NCBI GenBank assembly: GCA_023433185.1 | Contig: JAEZEN010000624.1 | Span: 1-6,240, forward strand | Reading direction: 5' to 3' | DNA length: 6,240 nt | DNA from: Pseudomonadota bacterium | GTDB taxonomy: Bacteria; Pseudomonadota; Alphaproteobacteria; Rhizobiales; Kaistiaceae | Shown: positions 1 to 6,240 of the stretch, in pieces | Numbering within the stretch: the first letter of the stretch is position 1 | Layout: each line of letters starts with the position of its first letter | Made by a program: the position numbers and the translations under genes | The notes under the pieces: generated by a model | Told to the model about the DNA's origin: nothing | What the model saw: the letters and a program-made list of their open reading frames with translations, nothing else | Databases searched by the model: none

Positions 1-1058
1 ATTCCATGCCGGTCCAGTACCCGGCCGGCATCATCGCCGAGCACAACCACGTCCGGAGCGCGGCCGGGCTTTTCGATGTCTCCCACATGGGGCAGGCGGC
101 GCTGATCGGCCCCGACCACGAGACGACGGCGCGGGCGCTCGAGGCGGTCGCGCCCGGGGACTTCCTCGGCCTCGGCCATGGCCGCGTCCGCTACACGATG
201 CTGCTGACCGAGGACGGCGGCATCATCGACGACCTGATGGTGACGCGGCCGAGCGCGGACGCCCCCGACGGCATGCTGCTGCTCGTGGTCAATGCCGGAC
301 GGAAGGAGATCGACTATGCCGATCTCCGTGCGCGCCTGCCCGGGACCGTGCAGGTCGAGCCGCGCGAGACCCGGGCCCTGCTCGCGCTCCAGGGGCCGGA
401 GGCGGCCGCCGTGCTTTCCCGCCATGTGCCCGGGATCGAGGGCATGGGGTTCATGACCGCACGGCCCGCAACCTTCGACGGCATCGACATGGCGCTGTTC
501 CGCTCCGGCTATACGGGGGAGGACGGCTTCGAGCTCTCGGTCGACGGCGGGGCGGTCGAGGCGGTTGCCAGGGCGCTGCTCGACGAACCGGAGGTCAGGC
601 CGATCGGCCTCGGCGCCCGCGATTCCCTGCGGCTCGAGGCCGGCCTCTGCCTCTACGGCCATGACATCGACGTGATGACGACGCCGGTCGAGGCCGACCT
701 CCTGTTCGCGATTCCGCGCCGGCGGCGCGAGGAAGGCGGCTACCCCGGCGCCTACCGCATCTACCGCCAGATCCTCGAAGGGCCGGGCCGGAAGCGCGTC
801 GGCCTTCGCCTCGAGGGCCGGGCGCCCGCGCGCGAAGGCGCCGCGATCAAGGATGCCGCGGGCCGCCACATCGGTTCGGTCACCTCGGGCGGCTTCGCGC
901 CAACCGTCGGGAGGCCGATCGCGATGGGCTATGTCGATGCCCCGCATGCCGGGGACGGCACGCCGGTCCTGATCGACATCCGCGGCCGGGATCATCCCGC
1001 CGTGGTCAGCCCGATGCCCTTCGTCCCCCACCGCTATTTCCGCAAGTCCGCTGCCTGA
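1..1058 (+). CDS. gcvT: Glycine cleavage system T protein (aminomethyltransferase), 5' partial
   Basis: Aminomethyltransferase of the cytoplasmic glycine cleavage complex. It moves the methylene carbon from the aminomethyl-lipoyl arm of GcvH to tetrahydrofolate, giving 5,10-methylene-THF and ammonia. The frame is open from base 3. The ATG at 6 is an internal Met: the visible protein begins at MPVQYPAGI, which in the family follows about 30 residues of N-terminal sequence, so the true start lies before the window. Numbering from that Met, visible family signatures are [10 protein letters not shown] (21-30), the acidic GGIIDDLMV segment (71-79) that includes the conserved folate-site Asp, [10 protein letters not shown] (168-177), [17 protein letters not shown] (204-220) and [12 protein letters not shown] (238-249), then the C-terminal barrel with [10 protein letters not shown] (291-300). 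The stop TGA (1056-1058) shares a base with the Shine-Dalgarno of gcvH. Identity is secure; only the 5' end is missing. Confidence 0.96.
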   Translation, partial: SMPVQYPAGIIAEHNHVRSAAGLFDVSHMGQAALIGPDHETTARALEAVAPGDFLGLGHGRVRYTMLLTEDGGIIDDLMVTRPSADAPDGMLLLVVNAGRKEIDYADLRARLPGTVQVEPRETRALLALQGPEAAAVLSRHVPGIEGMGFMTARPATFDGIDMALFRSGYTGEDGFELSVDGGAVEAVARALLDEPEVRPIGLGARDSLRLEAGLCLYGHDIDVMTTPVEADLLFAIPRRRREEGGYPGAYRIYRQILEGPGRKRVGLRLEGRAPAREGAAIKDAAGRHIGSVTSGGFAPTVGRPIAMGYVDAPHAGDGTPVLIDIRGRDHPAVVSPMPFVPHRYFRKSAA

Positions 1059-1068
1059 AGGAGCGCCC

Positions 1069-1440
1069 ATGAGCACCCGCTACACCCGCGACCACGAGTG
1101 GATTCGCCTCGACGGCGACACGGCAACCGTCGGCATCACCGACTACGCCCAGGAGCAACTGGGCGACATCGTCTTCGTCGAGCTGCCCGAGGTCGGCAAG
1201 AGGCTCGAGACCGGCGGTGAGTTCTGCGTCGTCGAGTCGGTGAAGGCGGCAAGCGAGGTGTTCGCGCCGATCGCCGGCGAGGTGATCGCGGTCAACAGCG
1301 CCATCGGCGACCAGCCCGGGCGGGTCAACGAGTCGCCCGAGGACGGCGGCTGGCTGATCCGGATGAAGCCGTCCGACCCGGCCGAGATCGAGGCCCTGAT
1401 GGACGAGGCCGCCTACAAGTCCTTCCTCGAGACCCTGTGA
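1069..1440 (+). CDS. gcvH: Glycine cleavage system H protein (lipoyl carrier)
   Basis: Small lipoylated shuttle protein that carries the aminomethyl intermediate from the P-protein to GcvT and is reoxidised by the L-protein. At 123 residues it has normal length for the family. The N-terminus [12 protein letters not shown] (6-17) and [20 protein letters not shown] (22-41) are typical. The lipoyl attachment site is [12 protein letters not shown] (56-67), with Lys59 (codon 1243-1245) as the expected lipoylated residue. [13 protein letters not shown] (87-99) is the usual C-terminal signature. The start is fixed by AAGGAG at 1058-1063, five bases before the ATG and overlapping the gcvT stop codon. 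The next gene begins at or within six bases of its stop, so gcvH is clearly inside a polycistronic transcript. No gene for a lipoyl-attaching enzyme or L-protein is visible nearby. Confidence 0.97.
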   Translation: MSTRYTRDHEWIRLDGDTATVGITDYAQEQLGDIVFVELPEVGKRLETGGEFCVVESVKAASEVFAPIAGEVIAVNSAIGDQPGRVNESPEDGGWLIRMKPSDPAEIEALMDEAAYKSFLETL

Positions 1441-1445
1441 CGGCC

Positions 1446-1910
1446 ATGGCGCATCTCTATACAGCAACGGTCGCCTGGCGCCTCGGCGACGGCGAGTTCG
1501 CCAAGGGCCGCTACTCCCGTGCCCACGAATGGCGCTTCGACGGCGGCATCGCCGTCCCGGCCTCGGCATCGCCCCAGGTCGTGCCCAAGGCCTATGTCGA
1601 CGAGGCAGCGGTCGACCCGGAGGAGGCGTTCATCGCCTCGCTCGCCTCGTGCCACATGCTCACCTTCCTCGACCTCGCCCGCCGTGGTGGCTTCGTGGTC
1701 GAGTCCTACGAGGACGCGGCGGAAGGCGAGATGGCGAAGAACGCCGCCGGCAAGTACTGGGTCTCGCGGGTGACGCTGCGCCCGAGGATCGCCTGGGGCG
1801 GTGACAAGCAGCCGACGCACGAGGACCTCGCCAAGCTCCATCACGTCGCCCACGAGGAGTGCTTCATCGCCAACTCGGTGAAGACCGAGGTCGGCGTGGA
1901 GGGCTTCTGA
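1446..1910 (+). CDS. OsmC/Ohr family peroxiredoxin (probable lipoyl-dependent hydroperoxide reductase)
   Basis: A 154-residue OsmC-family protein. These proteins reduce organic hydroperoxides with a pair of cysteines, and characterised Ohr/OsmC enzymes are re-reduced by dihydrolipoyl groups. Counting from the ATG at 1446, the two cysteines lie in the expected contexts: Cys69 in LASCHMLTF (peroxidatic) and Cys139 in [14 protein letters not shown] (resolving). The N-terminal [13 protein letters not shown] also matches the family. I chose ATG 1446 because homologues usually begin M-A-x-x-Y-T-A-T; an in-frame GTG at 1437 overlapping the gcvH stop (GTGA) is an alternative adding three residues. 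No strong Shine-Dalgarno is seen, so translation probably depends on coupling to gcvH. The 3' end carries the Shine-Dalgarno of gcvPA, and its TGA shares one base with the gcvPA ATG. Its position inside a gcv operon is discussed as a finding. The substrate is unknown. Confidence 0.88.
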   Translation: MAHLYTATVAWRLGDGEFAKGRYSRAHEWRFDGGIAVPASASPQVVPKAYVDEAAVDPEEAFIASLASCHMLTFLDLARRGGFVVESYEDAAEGEMAKNAAGKYWVSRVTLRPRIAWGGDKQPTHEDLAKLHHVAHEECFIANSVKTEVGVEGF

Positions 1911-3253
1911 TGCGCTATCTCCCCCATACCGAGGCGGAGCGGGCCCTGATGCTCGCCAAGATCGGTGTCGGCTCGATCGACGAGCTGTTCGTCGATATCC
2001 CCGCCGACAGGCGCATCCCGGGGCTCCTCGACCTGCCGACGGCGAAGAGCGAGATCGAGGTGGAACGCCACCTCGGGCGCATGGCGGCGCGGAACGTCGC
2101 CGCCGGCAGCGTGCCGTTCTTCGTCGGCGCCGGGGCTTACCGGCACCACGTCCCGGCGAGCGTCGACCACCTGATCCAGCGCTCGGAGTTCCTCACCTCC
2201 TACACGCCCTACCAGCCGGAGGTGGCGCAAGGGACGCTGCAATACCTGTTCGAGTTCCAGACCCAGGTGGCGAACCTCACCGGCATGGAGGTGGCCAACG
2301 CCTCGATGTATGACGGTTCGACCGCCACCGCCGAGGCGGTGCTGATGGCGCACCGCGTGACTAGGCGGCGGAAGGCGGTGCTCTCGGGCGGCCTCCACCC
2401 GCAGTATCGCGGCGTGGTCGAGACCATGTCGGCGATGGCCGACGACGAGCTCGTGATGCTGCCGCCGGACCCGACCGGCACCGAGGCGATCCTGGATGCG
2501 ATCGACGGCGAAACGTCCTGCGTCGTGGTCCAGTCGCCGTCGTTCTACGGCAACCTGATCGACCTCGCGCCGATTGCCGAGAAGGCGCATGCCGTCGGCG
2601 CGCTGCTCGTCGCCGTGTTCACCGAGGTCGTGGCGCTCGGCGCGATCGAGCCGCCGGGGGCGCAAGGGGCCGACATCGTCGTCGGCGAGGGCCAGTCGAT
2701 CGGCAACCCGCTGACCTTCGGGGGGCCTTATGTCGGGCTGTTCGCGACGCGCCAGAAGTTCGTCCGCCAGATGCCCGGGCGGCTCTGCGGCGAGACGGTC
2801 GACGCAGAGGGGCGGCGGGGCTTCGTGCTGACGCTCTCGACCCGCGAGCAGCACATCCGCCGCGACAAGGCCACCTCCAACATCTGCACCAATTCGGGCC
2901 TCTGCTGCCTGGCCTTCACCATCCACATGACGCTGCTCGGCGAGACCGGCCTGCGCCGGCTCGCGGCGCTGAACCACGCCAACGCGGTAGCACTGGCCGA
3001 CGCGCTGGCCGCGGTGCCGGGCGTCACCGTCCTCAACGACTCGTTCTTCAACGAGTTCACGATCCGCGTGACGGGCAATGCGGCCGGGGTGATCGAGGCG
3101 CTCGCCGCGAAGGGCGTGCTCGGCGGCGTGCCGGTGTCGCGCCTCGAGCCCGGCCGGCCCGACCTCGGCGATCTGATCGTGGTGGCCGCGACCGAGATCA
3201 ACACCGACGAGGACCGGGCGGCGTATGCGGCGGCGCTGCGGGAGGTGGTGTGA
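1910..3253 (+). CDS. gcvPA: Glycine dehydrogenase (decarboxylating) subunit 1 (P-protein alpha subunit)
   Basis: N-terminal-half subunit of the two-chain P-protein. With GcvPB it decarboxylates glycine on PLP and passes the aminomethyl group to lipoyl-GcvH. At 447 residues it has the usual length. Signatures: [15 protein letters not shown] at the start, [14 protein letters not shown] (from 98), [10 protein letters not shown] (130-139), [28 protein letters not shown] (258-274) and the SNICTN motif (from 323). This subunit lacks the PLP lysine, as expected; that lies in GcvPB. The ATG at 1910 is supported by GGAGGG at 1898-1903 with a six-base spacer inside osmC and by the TGATG overlap with its stop. 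An upstream in-frame start at 1859 gives non-family sequence and is discarded. The 3' end provides GGGAGG (3240-3245) for the next gene, again joined by TGATG. The gene that normally follows, gcvPB, is displaced by about 360 bases. Confidence 0.96.
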   Translation: MRYLPHTEAERALMLAKIGVGSIDELFVDIPADRRIPGLLDLPTAKSEIEVERHLGRMAARNVAAGSVPFFVGAGAYRHHVPASVDHLIQRSEFLTSYTPYQPEVAQGTLQYLFEFQTQVANLTGMEVANASMYDGSTATAEAVLMAHRVTRRRKAVLSGGLHPQYRGVVETMSAMADDELVMLPPDPTGTEAILDAIDGETSCVVVQSPSFYGNLIDLAPIAEKAHAVGALLVAVFTEVVALGAIEPPGAQGADIVVGEGQSIGNPLTFGGPYVGLFATRQKFVRQMPGRLCGETVDAEGRRGFVLTLSTREQHIRRDKATSNICTNSGLCCLAFTIHMTLLGETGLRRLAALNHANAVALADALAAVPGVTVLNDSFFNEFTIRVTGNAAGVIEALAAKGVLGGVPVSRLEPGRPDLGDLIVVAATEINTDEDRAAYAAALREVV

Positions 3254-3612
3254 TGGCTGGCAAGGACATTCCCGACAACATTGCCAACCTCATCCATGTC
3301 GCTTCGGTTCTCGGATCGTTTGGCTACGTGTTCTCTCACAACAGAACGCATGCCATCGAATTCATGAAGCACAATGGAGAGTGCGTCTATCTGAAGACGA
3401 CCAACAAGCTCTCCATCGTGCTGGATCCACGGATCGCCTCTGCCGGAAAACCGCTCGGCGGCATCGTCGGGTACGAAAGTTGGAACAGCAACTTCAGCGA
3501 GTTCCCGACAGCCGATCGAAGCGGAAAGAAGCCAGAGAAGTTCGGTATCGCATTCGATCTGGCAACACCGACCAACACCGTCGAGGTTATGAACGGCAGA
3601 GAGATGCTTTGA
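3253..3612 (+). CDS. Small protein of unknown function inserted between gcvPA and gcvPB (possible YgaC/DUF2002-like)
   Basis: A 119-residue soluble-looking protein that I do not recognise with certainty. It has no signal peptide, convincing membrane segment or visible catalytic motif. It has an amphipathic N-terminal stretch (6-24), a likely beta region GECVYLKTTNKLSIVLDP (42-59), and a C-terminal half with WNSNFSEFP (77-85) and GKKPEKFGIAFDL (91-103). From memory, the order of a VYL/VYV strand, an 'I-x-P' strand, an aromatic-x-x-FP motif and an 'H/KxGIxxxF' motif resembles the YgaC/DUF2002 family; this is a tentative, unaligned comparison. The start ATG 3253 has GGGAGG at 3240-3245 (seven-base spacer) and overlaps the gcvPA stop; GTG 3250 is a poorer alternative. 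Its TGA overlaps the gcvPB ATG. GC is about 54% (hand count, 3301-3600) against 70-78% in sampled neighbouring lines, with codons such as AGA, AAA and GGA, suggesting recent acquisition. The ORF is intact and coupled at both ends, so it is likely translated. Confidence 0.75.
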   Translation: MAGKDIPDNIANLIHVASVLGSFGYVFSHNRTHAIEFMKHNGECVYLKTTNKLSIVLDPRIASAGKPLGGIVGYESWNSNFSEFPTADRSGKKPEKFGIAFDLATPTNTVEVMNGREML

Positions 3613-5183
3613 TGCTGAACTCAGAGGGACGTCCGACGCGGCCCGAGACCGCCGAAGCCGATGCGGCCGCGCCGACCTTCACCGGCAACCGGGGCCTCCA
3701 GGTCGAGGAGGCTCTGATCTTCGAGACCGGCCGGCTCGACGTGACCGGCGTCGACCTGCCGGAGGCGCCGAAGGTCGCCTCGCGCCTCGGCAAGCACGCC
3801 CGCACGGCGCCGATCGGCCTGCCGGGCCTGACCGAACCGGAGGCGGTGCGTCACTATGTGCGGCTCAGCCAGAAGAACTACGCGATCGACACCGGGCTCT
3901 ATCCGCTCGGCTCCTGCACGATGAAGCACAATCCGCGGCTCAACGAGAAGATGGCGCGGCTGCCCGGTTTCGGCGACATCCATCCGCTGCAGCCCCTTTC
4001 CACCGTACCGGGGGCGCTCGAGCTGATCGCCGAACTCGGCCGCTGGCTGCTCGCCGAGACCGGCATGGCCTCGGTCGCCATGAGCCCCAAGGCCGGCGCC
4101 CATGGCGAGCTGTGCGGGATGATGGCGATCAAAGCCGCGCTGCTCGACCGGGGCGAGGCCCGCACCACCGTCCTCGTGCCCGAGTCGGCGCACGGCACCA
4201 ACCCGGCGACGGCGGCACTGCTCGGCTACAAGGTGGTCGACGTGCCGGCCCGCGACGACGGCACCGTCGATCCGGCCGCGGTCCGTGAGCGGCTGTCGCC
4301 GGATGTCGCCGCGATCATGCTCACCAACCCCAACACCTGCGGGCTGTTCGAGCGCGACGTGGTGGCGATCGCCGACGCTGTTCACGAGGCGGGCGCGTAC
4401 TTCTATGCCGACGGCGCCAACTTCAACGCCATCGTCGGCAAGGTGAAGCCCGGCGATCTCGGCGTCGATGCCATGCACATCAACCTCCACAAGACGTTCT
4501 CGACGCCCCATGGCGGCGGCGGACCGGGGGCGGGGCCGGTGGTGTTCTCGGAAAAGCTCGCGACCTATGCGCCGGTGCCCTTCGTGCGCCTGACGGCCGA
4601 CGGCGCCGAGTTCATCGAGACGCGGGCGCAGGCCGGAGACACGGCGAGGCCCTTCGGGCGGATGACCGCGTTCCACGGCCAGATGGGGATGTTCGTCCGC
4701 GCGATGAGCTACATGCTCGCCCACGGCGCCGACGGCATGCGCCAGGCGTCGGAGGACGCCGTGCTCAACGCCAACTACATCCGCGCCACGCTCCGCGACC
4801 TCTTCAGCCAGCCCTTCGGCGACCGACCCTGCATGCACGAGGTGCTGTTCGATGACAGCTTCCTCGAGGGTACCGGCGTCACCACGCTCGACTTCGCCAA
4901 GGCGATGATCGACGAGGGCTATCACCCGATGACCATGTACTTCCCGCTGGTCGTCCACGGGGCGATGCTGATCGAGCCGACGGAGTCGGAGTCGCTCGCC
5001 TCGATCGACCTGTTCGTGGCGACGCTTCGCGACCTCGCGATGCGGGCCAGGGCGGGCGAGGCGGAGCGCTTCCGGGCGGCGCCGGTGCACGCGCCGCGGC
5101 GGCGCCTCGACGAGACCCGGGCGGCGCGCCAGCCGAAGCTCCGATGGGTGCCGCCGGAGCCCTTTGTCGGGGCGGCCGAATAG
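3612..5183 (+). CDS. gcvPB: Glycine dehydrogenase (decarboxylating) subunit 2 (P-protein beta subunit, PLP-binding)
   Basis: C-terminal-half, PLP-bearing subunit of the two-chain P-protein, forming the glycine decarboxylase with GcvPA. At 523 residues it is typical. The N-terminus MLNSEGRPTRPETAEA matches family starts, which fixes the ATG at 3612 although the frame stays open upstream to 3225. Signatures: YPLGSCTMKHNPRLNEK (97-113), SPKAGAHGE (158-166) and ESAHGTNPATAA (191-202, His194), NPNTCGLFE (239-247), YADGANFNAI with Asp267 expected at the PLP ring nitrogen, and NLHKTFSTPHGGGGPGAGP with Lys294 (codon 4491-4493) as the Schiff-base lysine. The C-terminal KLRWVPPEPF is also typical. Its ribosome site is only a weak GAGAG (3599-3603) inside the inserted small gene, with an eight-base spacer, so expression probably relies on coupling through TGATG (3610-3614). 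Base composition matches gcvPA, not the small gene before it. Confidence 0.97.
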   Translation: MLNSEGRPTRPETAEADAAAPTFTGNRGLQVEEALIFETGRLDVTGVDLPEAPKVASRLGKHARTAPIGLPGLTEPEAVRHYVRLSQKNYAIDTGLYPLGSCTMKHNPRLNEKMARLPGFGDIHPLQPLSTVPGALELIAELGRWLLAETGMASVAMSPKAGAHGELCGMMAIKAALLDRGEARTTVLVPESAHGTNPATAALLGYKVVDVPARDDGTVDPAAVRERLSPDVAAIMLTNPNTCGLFERDVVAIADAVHEAGAYFYADGANFNAIVGKVKPGDLGVDAMHINLHKTFSTPHGGGGPGAGPVVFSEKLATYAPVPFVRLTADGAEFIETRAQAGDTARPFGRMTAFHGQMGMFVRAMSYMLAHGADGMRQASEDAVLNANYIRATLRDLFSQPFGDRPCMHEVLFDDSFLEGTGVTTLDFAKAMIDEGYHPMTMYFPLVVHGAMLIEPTESESLASIDLFVATLRDLAMRARAGEAERFRAAPVHAPRRRLDETRAARQPKLRWVPPEPFVGAAE

Positions 5184-5221
5184 CGCTACAGGAGGGTCGG
5201 ATACTCCAACCGGGGCGAGAC

Positions 5222-5635
5222 ATGACGACGCTGATCATCAATGCCGGGCCGTTCGAATTCGAGGCGGTCATGGAAGAAGCCGACGCACCGAAGACCTGCG
5301 CGAAGTTCAGGAGCCTCTTGCCCTACAAGGAGCGCATCATCCACGTCCGCTGGAGCGGCGAGGGCTGCTGGATCCCCCTCGGCGACCTCGACCTCGGCCT
5401 CGGCTACGAGAACCACACGAGCCATCCCGCGCCGGGCCATTTCATCCTCTATCCCGGCGGCTTCAGCGAGACCGAAATCCTGCTCGCCTATGGCGGGGTG
5501 CAGTTCGCCAGCAAGGTCGGCCAGCTCGCCGGCAACCACTTCCTGACCATCACCAAGGGCCAGGAGAATCTCGTGGCGCTGGGCAAGATGACGCTCTGGC
5601 AGGGCGCGCAGGATATTCTCTTCTCGCCATCATAA
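5222..5635 (+). CDS. DUF3830 family protein (cyclophilin-like fold family)
   Basis: A 137-residue protein matching, from memory, DUF3830, a family of uncharacterised small proteins thought to have a cyclophilin-like beta-barrel fold; biochemical function is not established. Family-like segments are FRSLLPYKERIIHVRWSGEG (29-48), CWIPLGDLDLGLGYENHTSH (49-68), FILYPGGFSETEILLAYGG (74-92) and FASKVGQLAGNHFLTI (95-110), the last with a conserved-looking Gly-Asn-His. There is no signal peptide or membrane segment. ATG 5222 is chosen because TTLIINAGPFEFEA begins the conserved core. An in-frame ATG at 5144 would overlap gcvPB by 40 bases and add 26 non-family residues. The ribosome site is poor (GGGGCGAGA region, 5212-5220). 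A good AGGAGG at 5190-5195 is too far upstream to serve this ATG and has no start suitably placed behind it. It lies 38 bases after gcvPB with no obvious terminator between, so it is probably co-transcribed with the gcv genes. Confidence 0.82.
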   Translation: MTTLIINAGPFEFEAVMEEADAPKTCAKFRSLLPYKERIIHVRWSGEGCWIPLGDLDLGLGYENHTSHPAPGHFILYPGGFSETEILLAYGGVQFASKVGQLAGNHFLTITKGQENLVALGKMTLWQGAQDILFSPS

Positions 5636-5683
5636 GCCGCATCGCCCTGTCATAAATCACGAGAATTGCTGGGGATTCCGTCA

Positions 5684-5702
5684 CCCGCCTGTCATCGGCG
5701 GG
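5684..5702. other. Short GC-rich inverted repeat in the gap after the DUF3830 gene
   Basis: CCCGCC (5684-5689) and GGCGGG (5697-5702) form a perfect 6-bp stem with a seven-base loop, TGTCATC. It lies 48 bases after the DUF3830 stop, where the end of the operon transcript is expected. No T-run follows (CCCTAACC), so it does not look like a classical intrinsic terminator; it could be a weak terminator, an mRNA 3'-end hairpin, or chance in GC-rich DNA. The rest of the 133-base gap (5636-5768) is locally AT-richer around 5648-5680. It contains only a poor promoter-like pair, TTGCTG (5666-5671) and TGTCAT (5690-5695) with an 18-base spacer, which I do not consider good enough to call. Confidence 0.25.
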
Positions 5703-5768
5703 CCCTAACCACGTTGGTTCGCGCGCCGCTTGCCGGCGGCCGATTCACCGTGGACAGGGGACATTGCG

Positions 5769-6240
5769 ATGACCGACTACGTGATTTCAGGACCTCAGCT
5801 CGCGCAGCAGACGCTCGAGGGGAACGACACGCTCCTGGTCGAGGGCGTCGGCTCGATCGTCACCGCCAGCGACGCGATCGTCTGGGATCTCACTACCGCC
5901 GCCAGCAACCCGCCCGGCGTCGTCATCGTCAACGACGGGCTGATCCAGTCCACCGCAAACCGCGGCATCGACACCAGCGGGACCGGCACCGGCCGCGGCT
6001 TCTCACTCACCAACAACGGCACCATCACCGCGGCGGACGACGCCTTCCGGATCGATGATGTCCTGACCGGCGGCACGGTCCTCGTCGACAACTACGGCAC
6101 GATCAACTCGGCCGGCGGTCAGGCGCTCGACTTCAACAGCGTCGAGGCGGCGGGCGCGATCTTCATCATCAACCGCGCCGGCGGCCTGATTCACACTGCC
6201 GACGCCGACGGCATGCGGCCGGGCGCGGGCGCGGTCGTCC
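5769..6240 (+). CDS. Repetitive beta-helix-like protein, possibly secreted (3' partial)
   Basis: The first 157 codons of a protein that runs off the window with no stop. The ATG at 5769 has AGGGG at 5756-5760 with an eight-base spacer. The N-terminus MTDYVISGPQLAQQTLEGND has no hydrophobic signal peptide. The rest is low in Lys and Cys, rich in Asn, Gly, Asp, Thr and Ala, and shows degenerate repeats of about 20-30 residues of the type hydrophobic-x-N-x-G-x-I: VIVNDGLIQS (52-61), FSLTNNGTITAADDAF (78-93), VLVDNYGTINSAGGQALDF (104-122) and IFIINRAGGLIHTADADGM (131-149). Such rungs suggest a right-handed parallel beta-helix. In alphaproteobacteria, proteins of this type without a signal peptide often continue into RTX calcium-binding repeats and a C-terminal type I secretion signal, but that part is not visible here. 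A non-secreted beta-helix or a surface adhesin are alternatives. It is probably a separate transcription unit from the gcv operon, given the 133-base gap. Confidence 0.72.
   Translation, partial: MTDYVISGPQLAQQTLEGNDTLLVEGVGSIVTASDAIVWDLTTAASNPPGVVIVNDGLIQSTANRGIDTSGTGTGRGFSLTNNGTITAADDAFRIDDVLTGGTVLVDNYGTINSAGGQALDFNSVEAAGAIFIINRAGGLIHTADADGMRPGAGAVV

Noticed and set aside
6..8. ATG at 6 as the gcvT start
   Set aside because: The Met begins MPVQYPAGI, which in GcvT follows about 30 conserved N-terminal residues; the frame is still open at base 3, so the gene is simply cut by the window edge.
1841..2977. Long open frame on the minus strand opposite gcvPA (378 codons)
   Set aside because: Same reason: low-complexity Arg/His/Leu/Asp-rich shadow with no domain, fully covered by gcvPA.
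3225..3611. 5' extension of the gcvPB frame through the small gene
   Set aside because: The extension reads as an Arg-rich, non-family sequence. The family N-terminus MLNSEGRPTRP begins exactly at 3612, and the small gene in another frame has a good ribosome site and protein-like composition.
3253..3612. Small gene as a remnant of a mobile element or toxin-antitoxin unit
   Set aside because: No inverted repeats, transposase motif or partner gene are visible; it is a single intact ORF fused into the operon, so only the unknown-function call is supported.
3621..5090. Long open frame on the minus strand opposite gcvPB (489 codons)
   Set aside because: Shadow of a high-GC gene: the translation is Arg/His/Gly/Val-rich with no recognisable family, while the + strand holds an unmistakable gcvPB with all key motifs.
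5144..5221. Upstream ATG 5144 as the start of the DUF3830 gene
   Set aside because: It would overlap gcvPB by 40 bases and add 26 residues that do not look like the family; the conserved core starts at the ATG at 5222.
5725..5740. Second inverted repeat GCCGC/GCGGC before the gene at 5769
   Set aside because: Only 5 bp with a six-base loop in a GC-rich stretch; such pairs are expected by chance and it has no T-run or other context.

Overview
The window is GC-rich, bacterial and fully gene-packed, with all genes on the + strand. Strong third-position GC, a two-subunit glycine decarboxylase (separate GcvPA and GcvPB) and the style of the GcvT, OsmC and GcvPB sequences suggest an alphaproteobacterium. 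A Rhodospirillales-like lineage is my guess from family resemblance, not a demonstrated placement.

Layout. Positions 1-5183 hold a glycine cleavage operon: gcvT (its start lies before the window), gcvH, an OsmC/Ohr-type peroxidase gene, gcvPA, a small unrecognised gene, and gcvPB. The genes are tightly coupled. The gcvH Shine-Dalgarno lies on the gcvT stop. osmC starts at or within a few bases of the gcvH stop. Three junctions in a row are TGATG stop/start overlaps. A DUF3830 gene follows 38 bases after gcvPB. A 133-base gap then precedes a new gene at 5769, which runs off the window and encodes the start of a repetitive beta-helix-like protein.

Function. GcvPA and GcvPB together form the PLP-dependent glycine decarboxylase. 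It loads the aminomethyl group on the lipoyl arm of GcvH, and GcvT transfers the one-carbon unit to tetrahydrofolate. The L-protein (dihydrolipoamide dehydrogenase) is not in the window. The OsmC-type protein is a natural partner because Ohr/OsmC peroxidases are known to take electrons from dihydrolipoyl groups, and GcvH carries one.

The two points most worth following are that OsmC/GcvH coupling and the small gene (3253-3612). The small gene sits exactly between the two P-protein subunit genes, has clearly lower GC (about 54% by hand count against 70-78% in sampled neighbouring lines), and looks like a late insertion that kept translational coupling at both ends. I saw no RNA genes, CRISPR arrays, insertion sequences or transposase genes.
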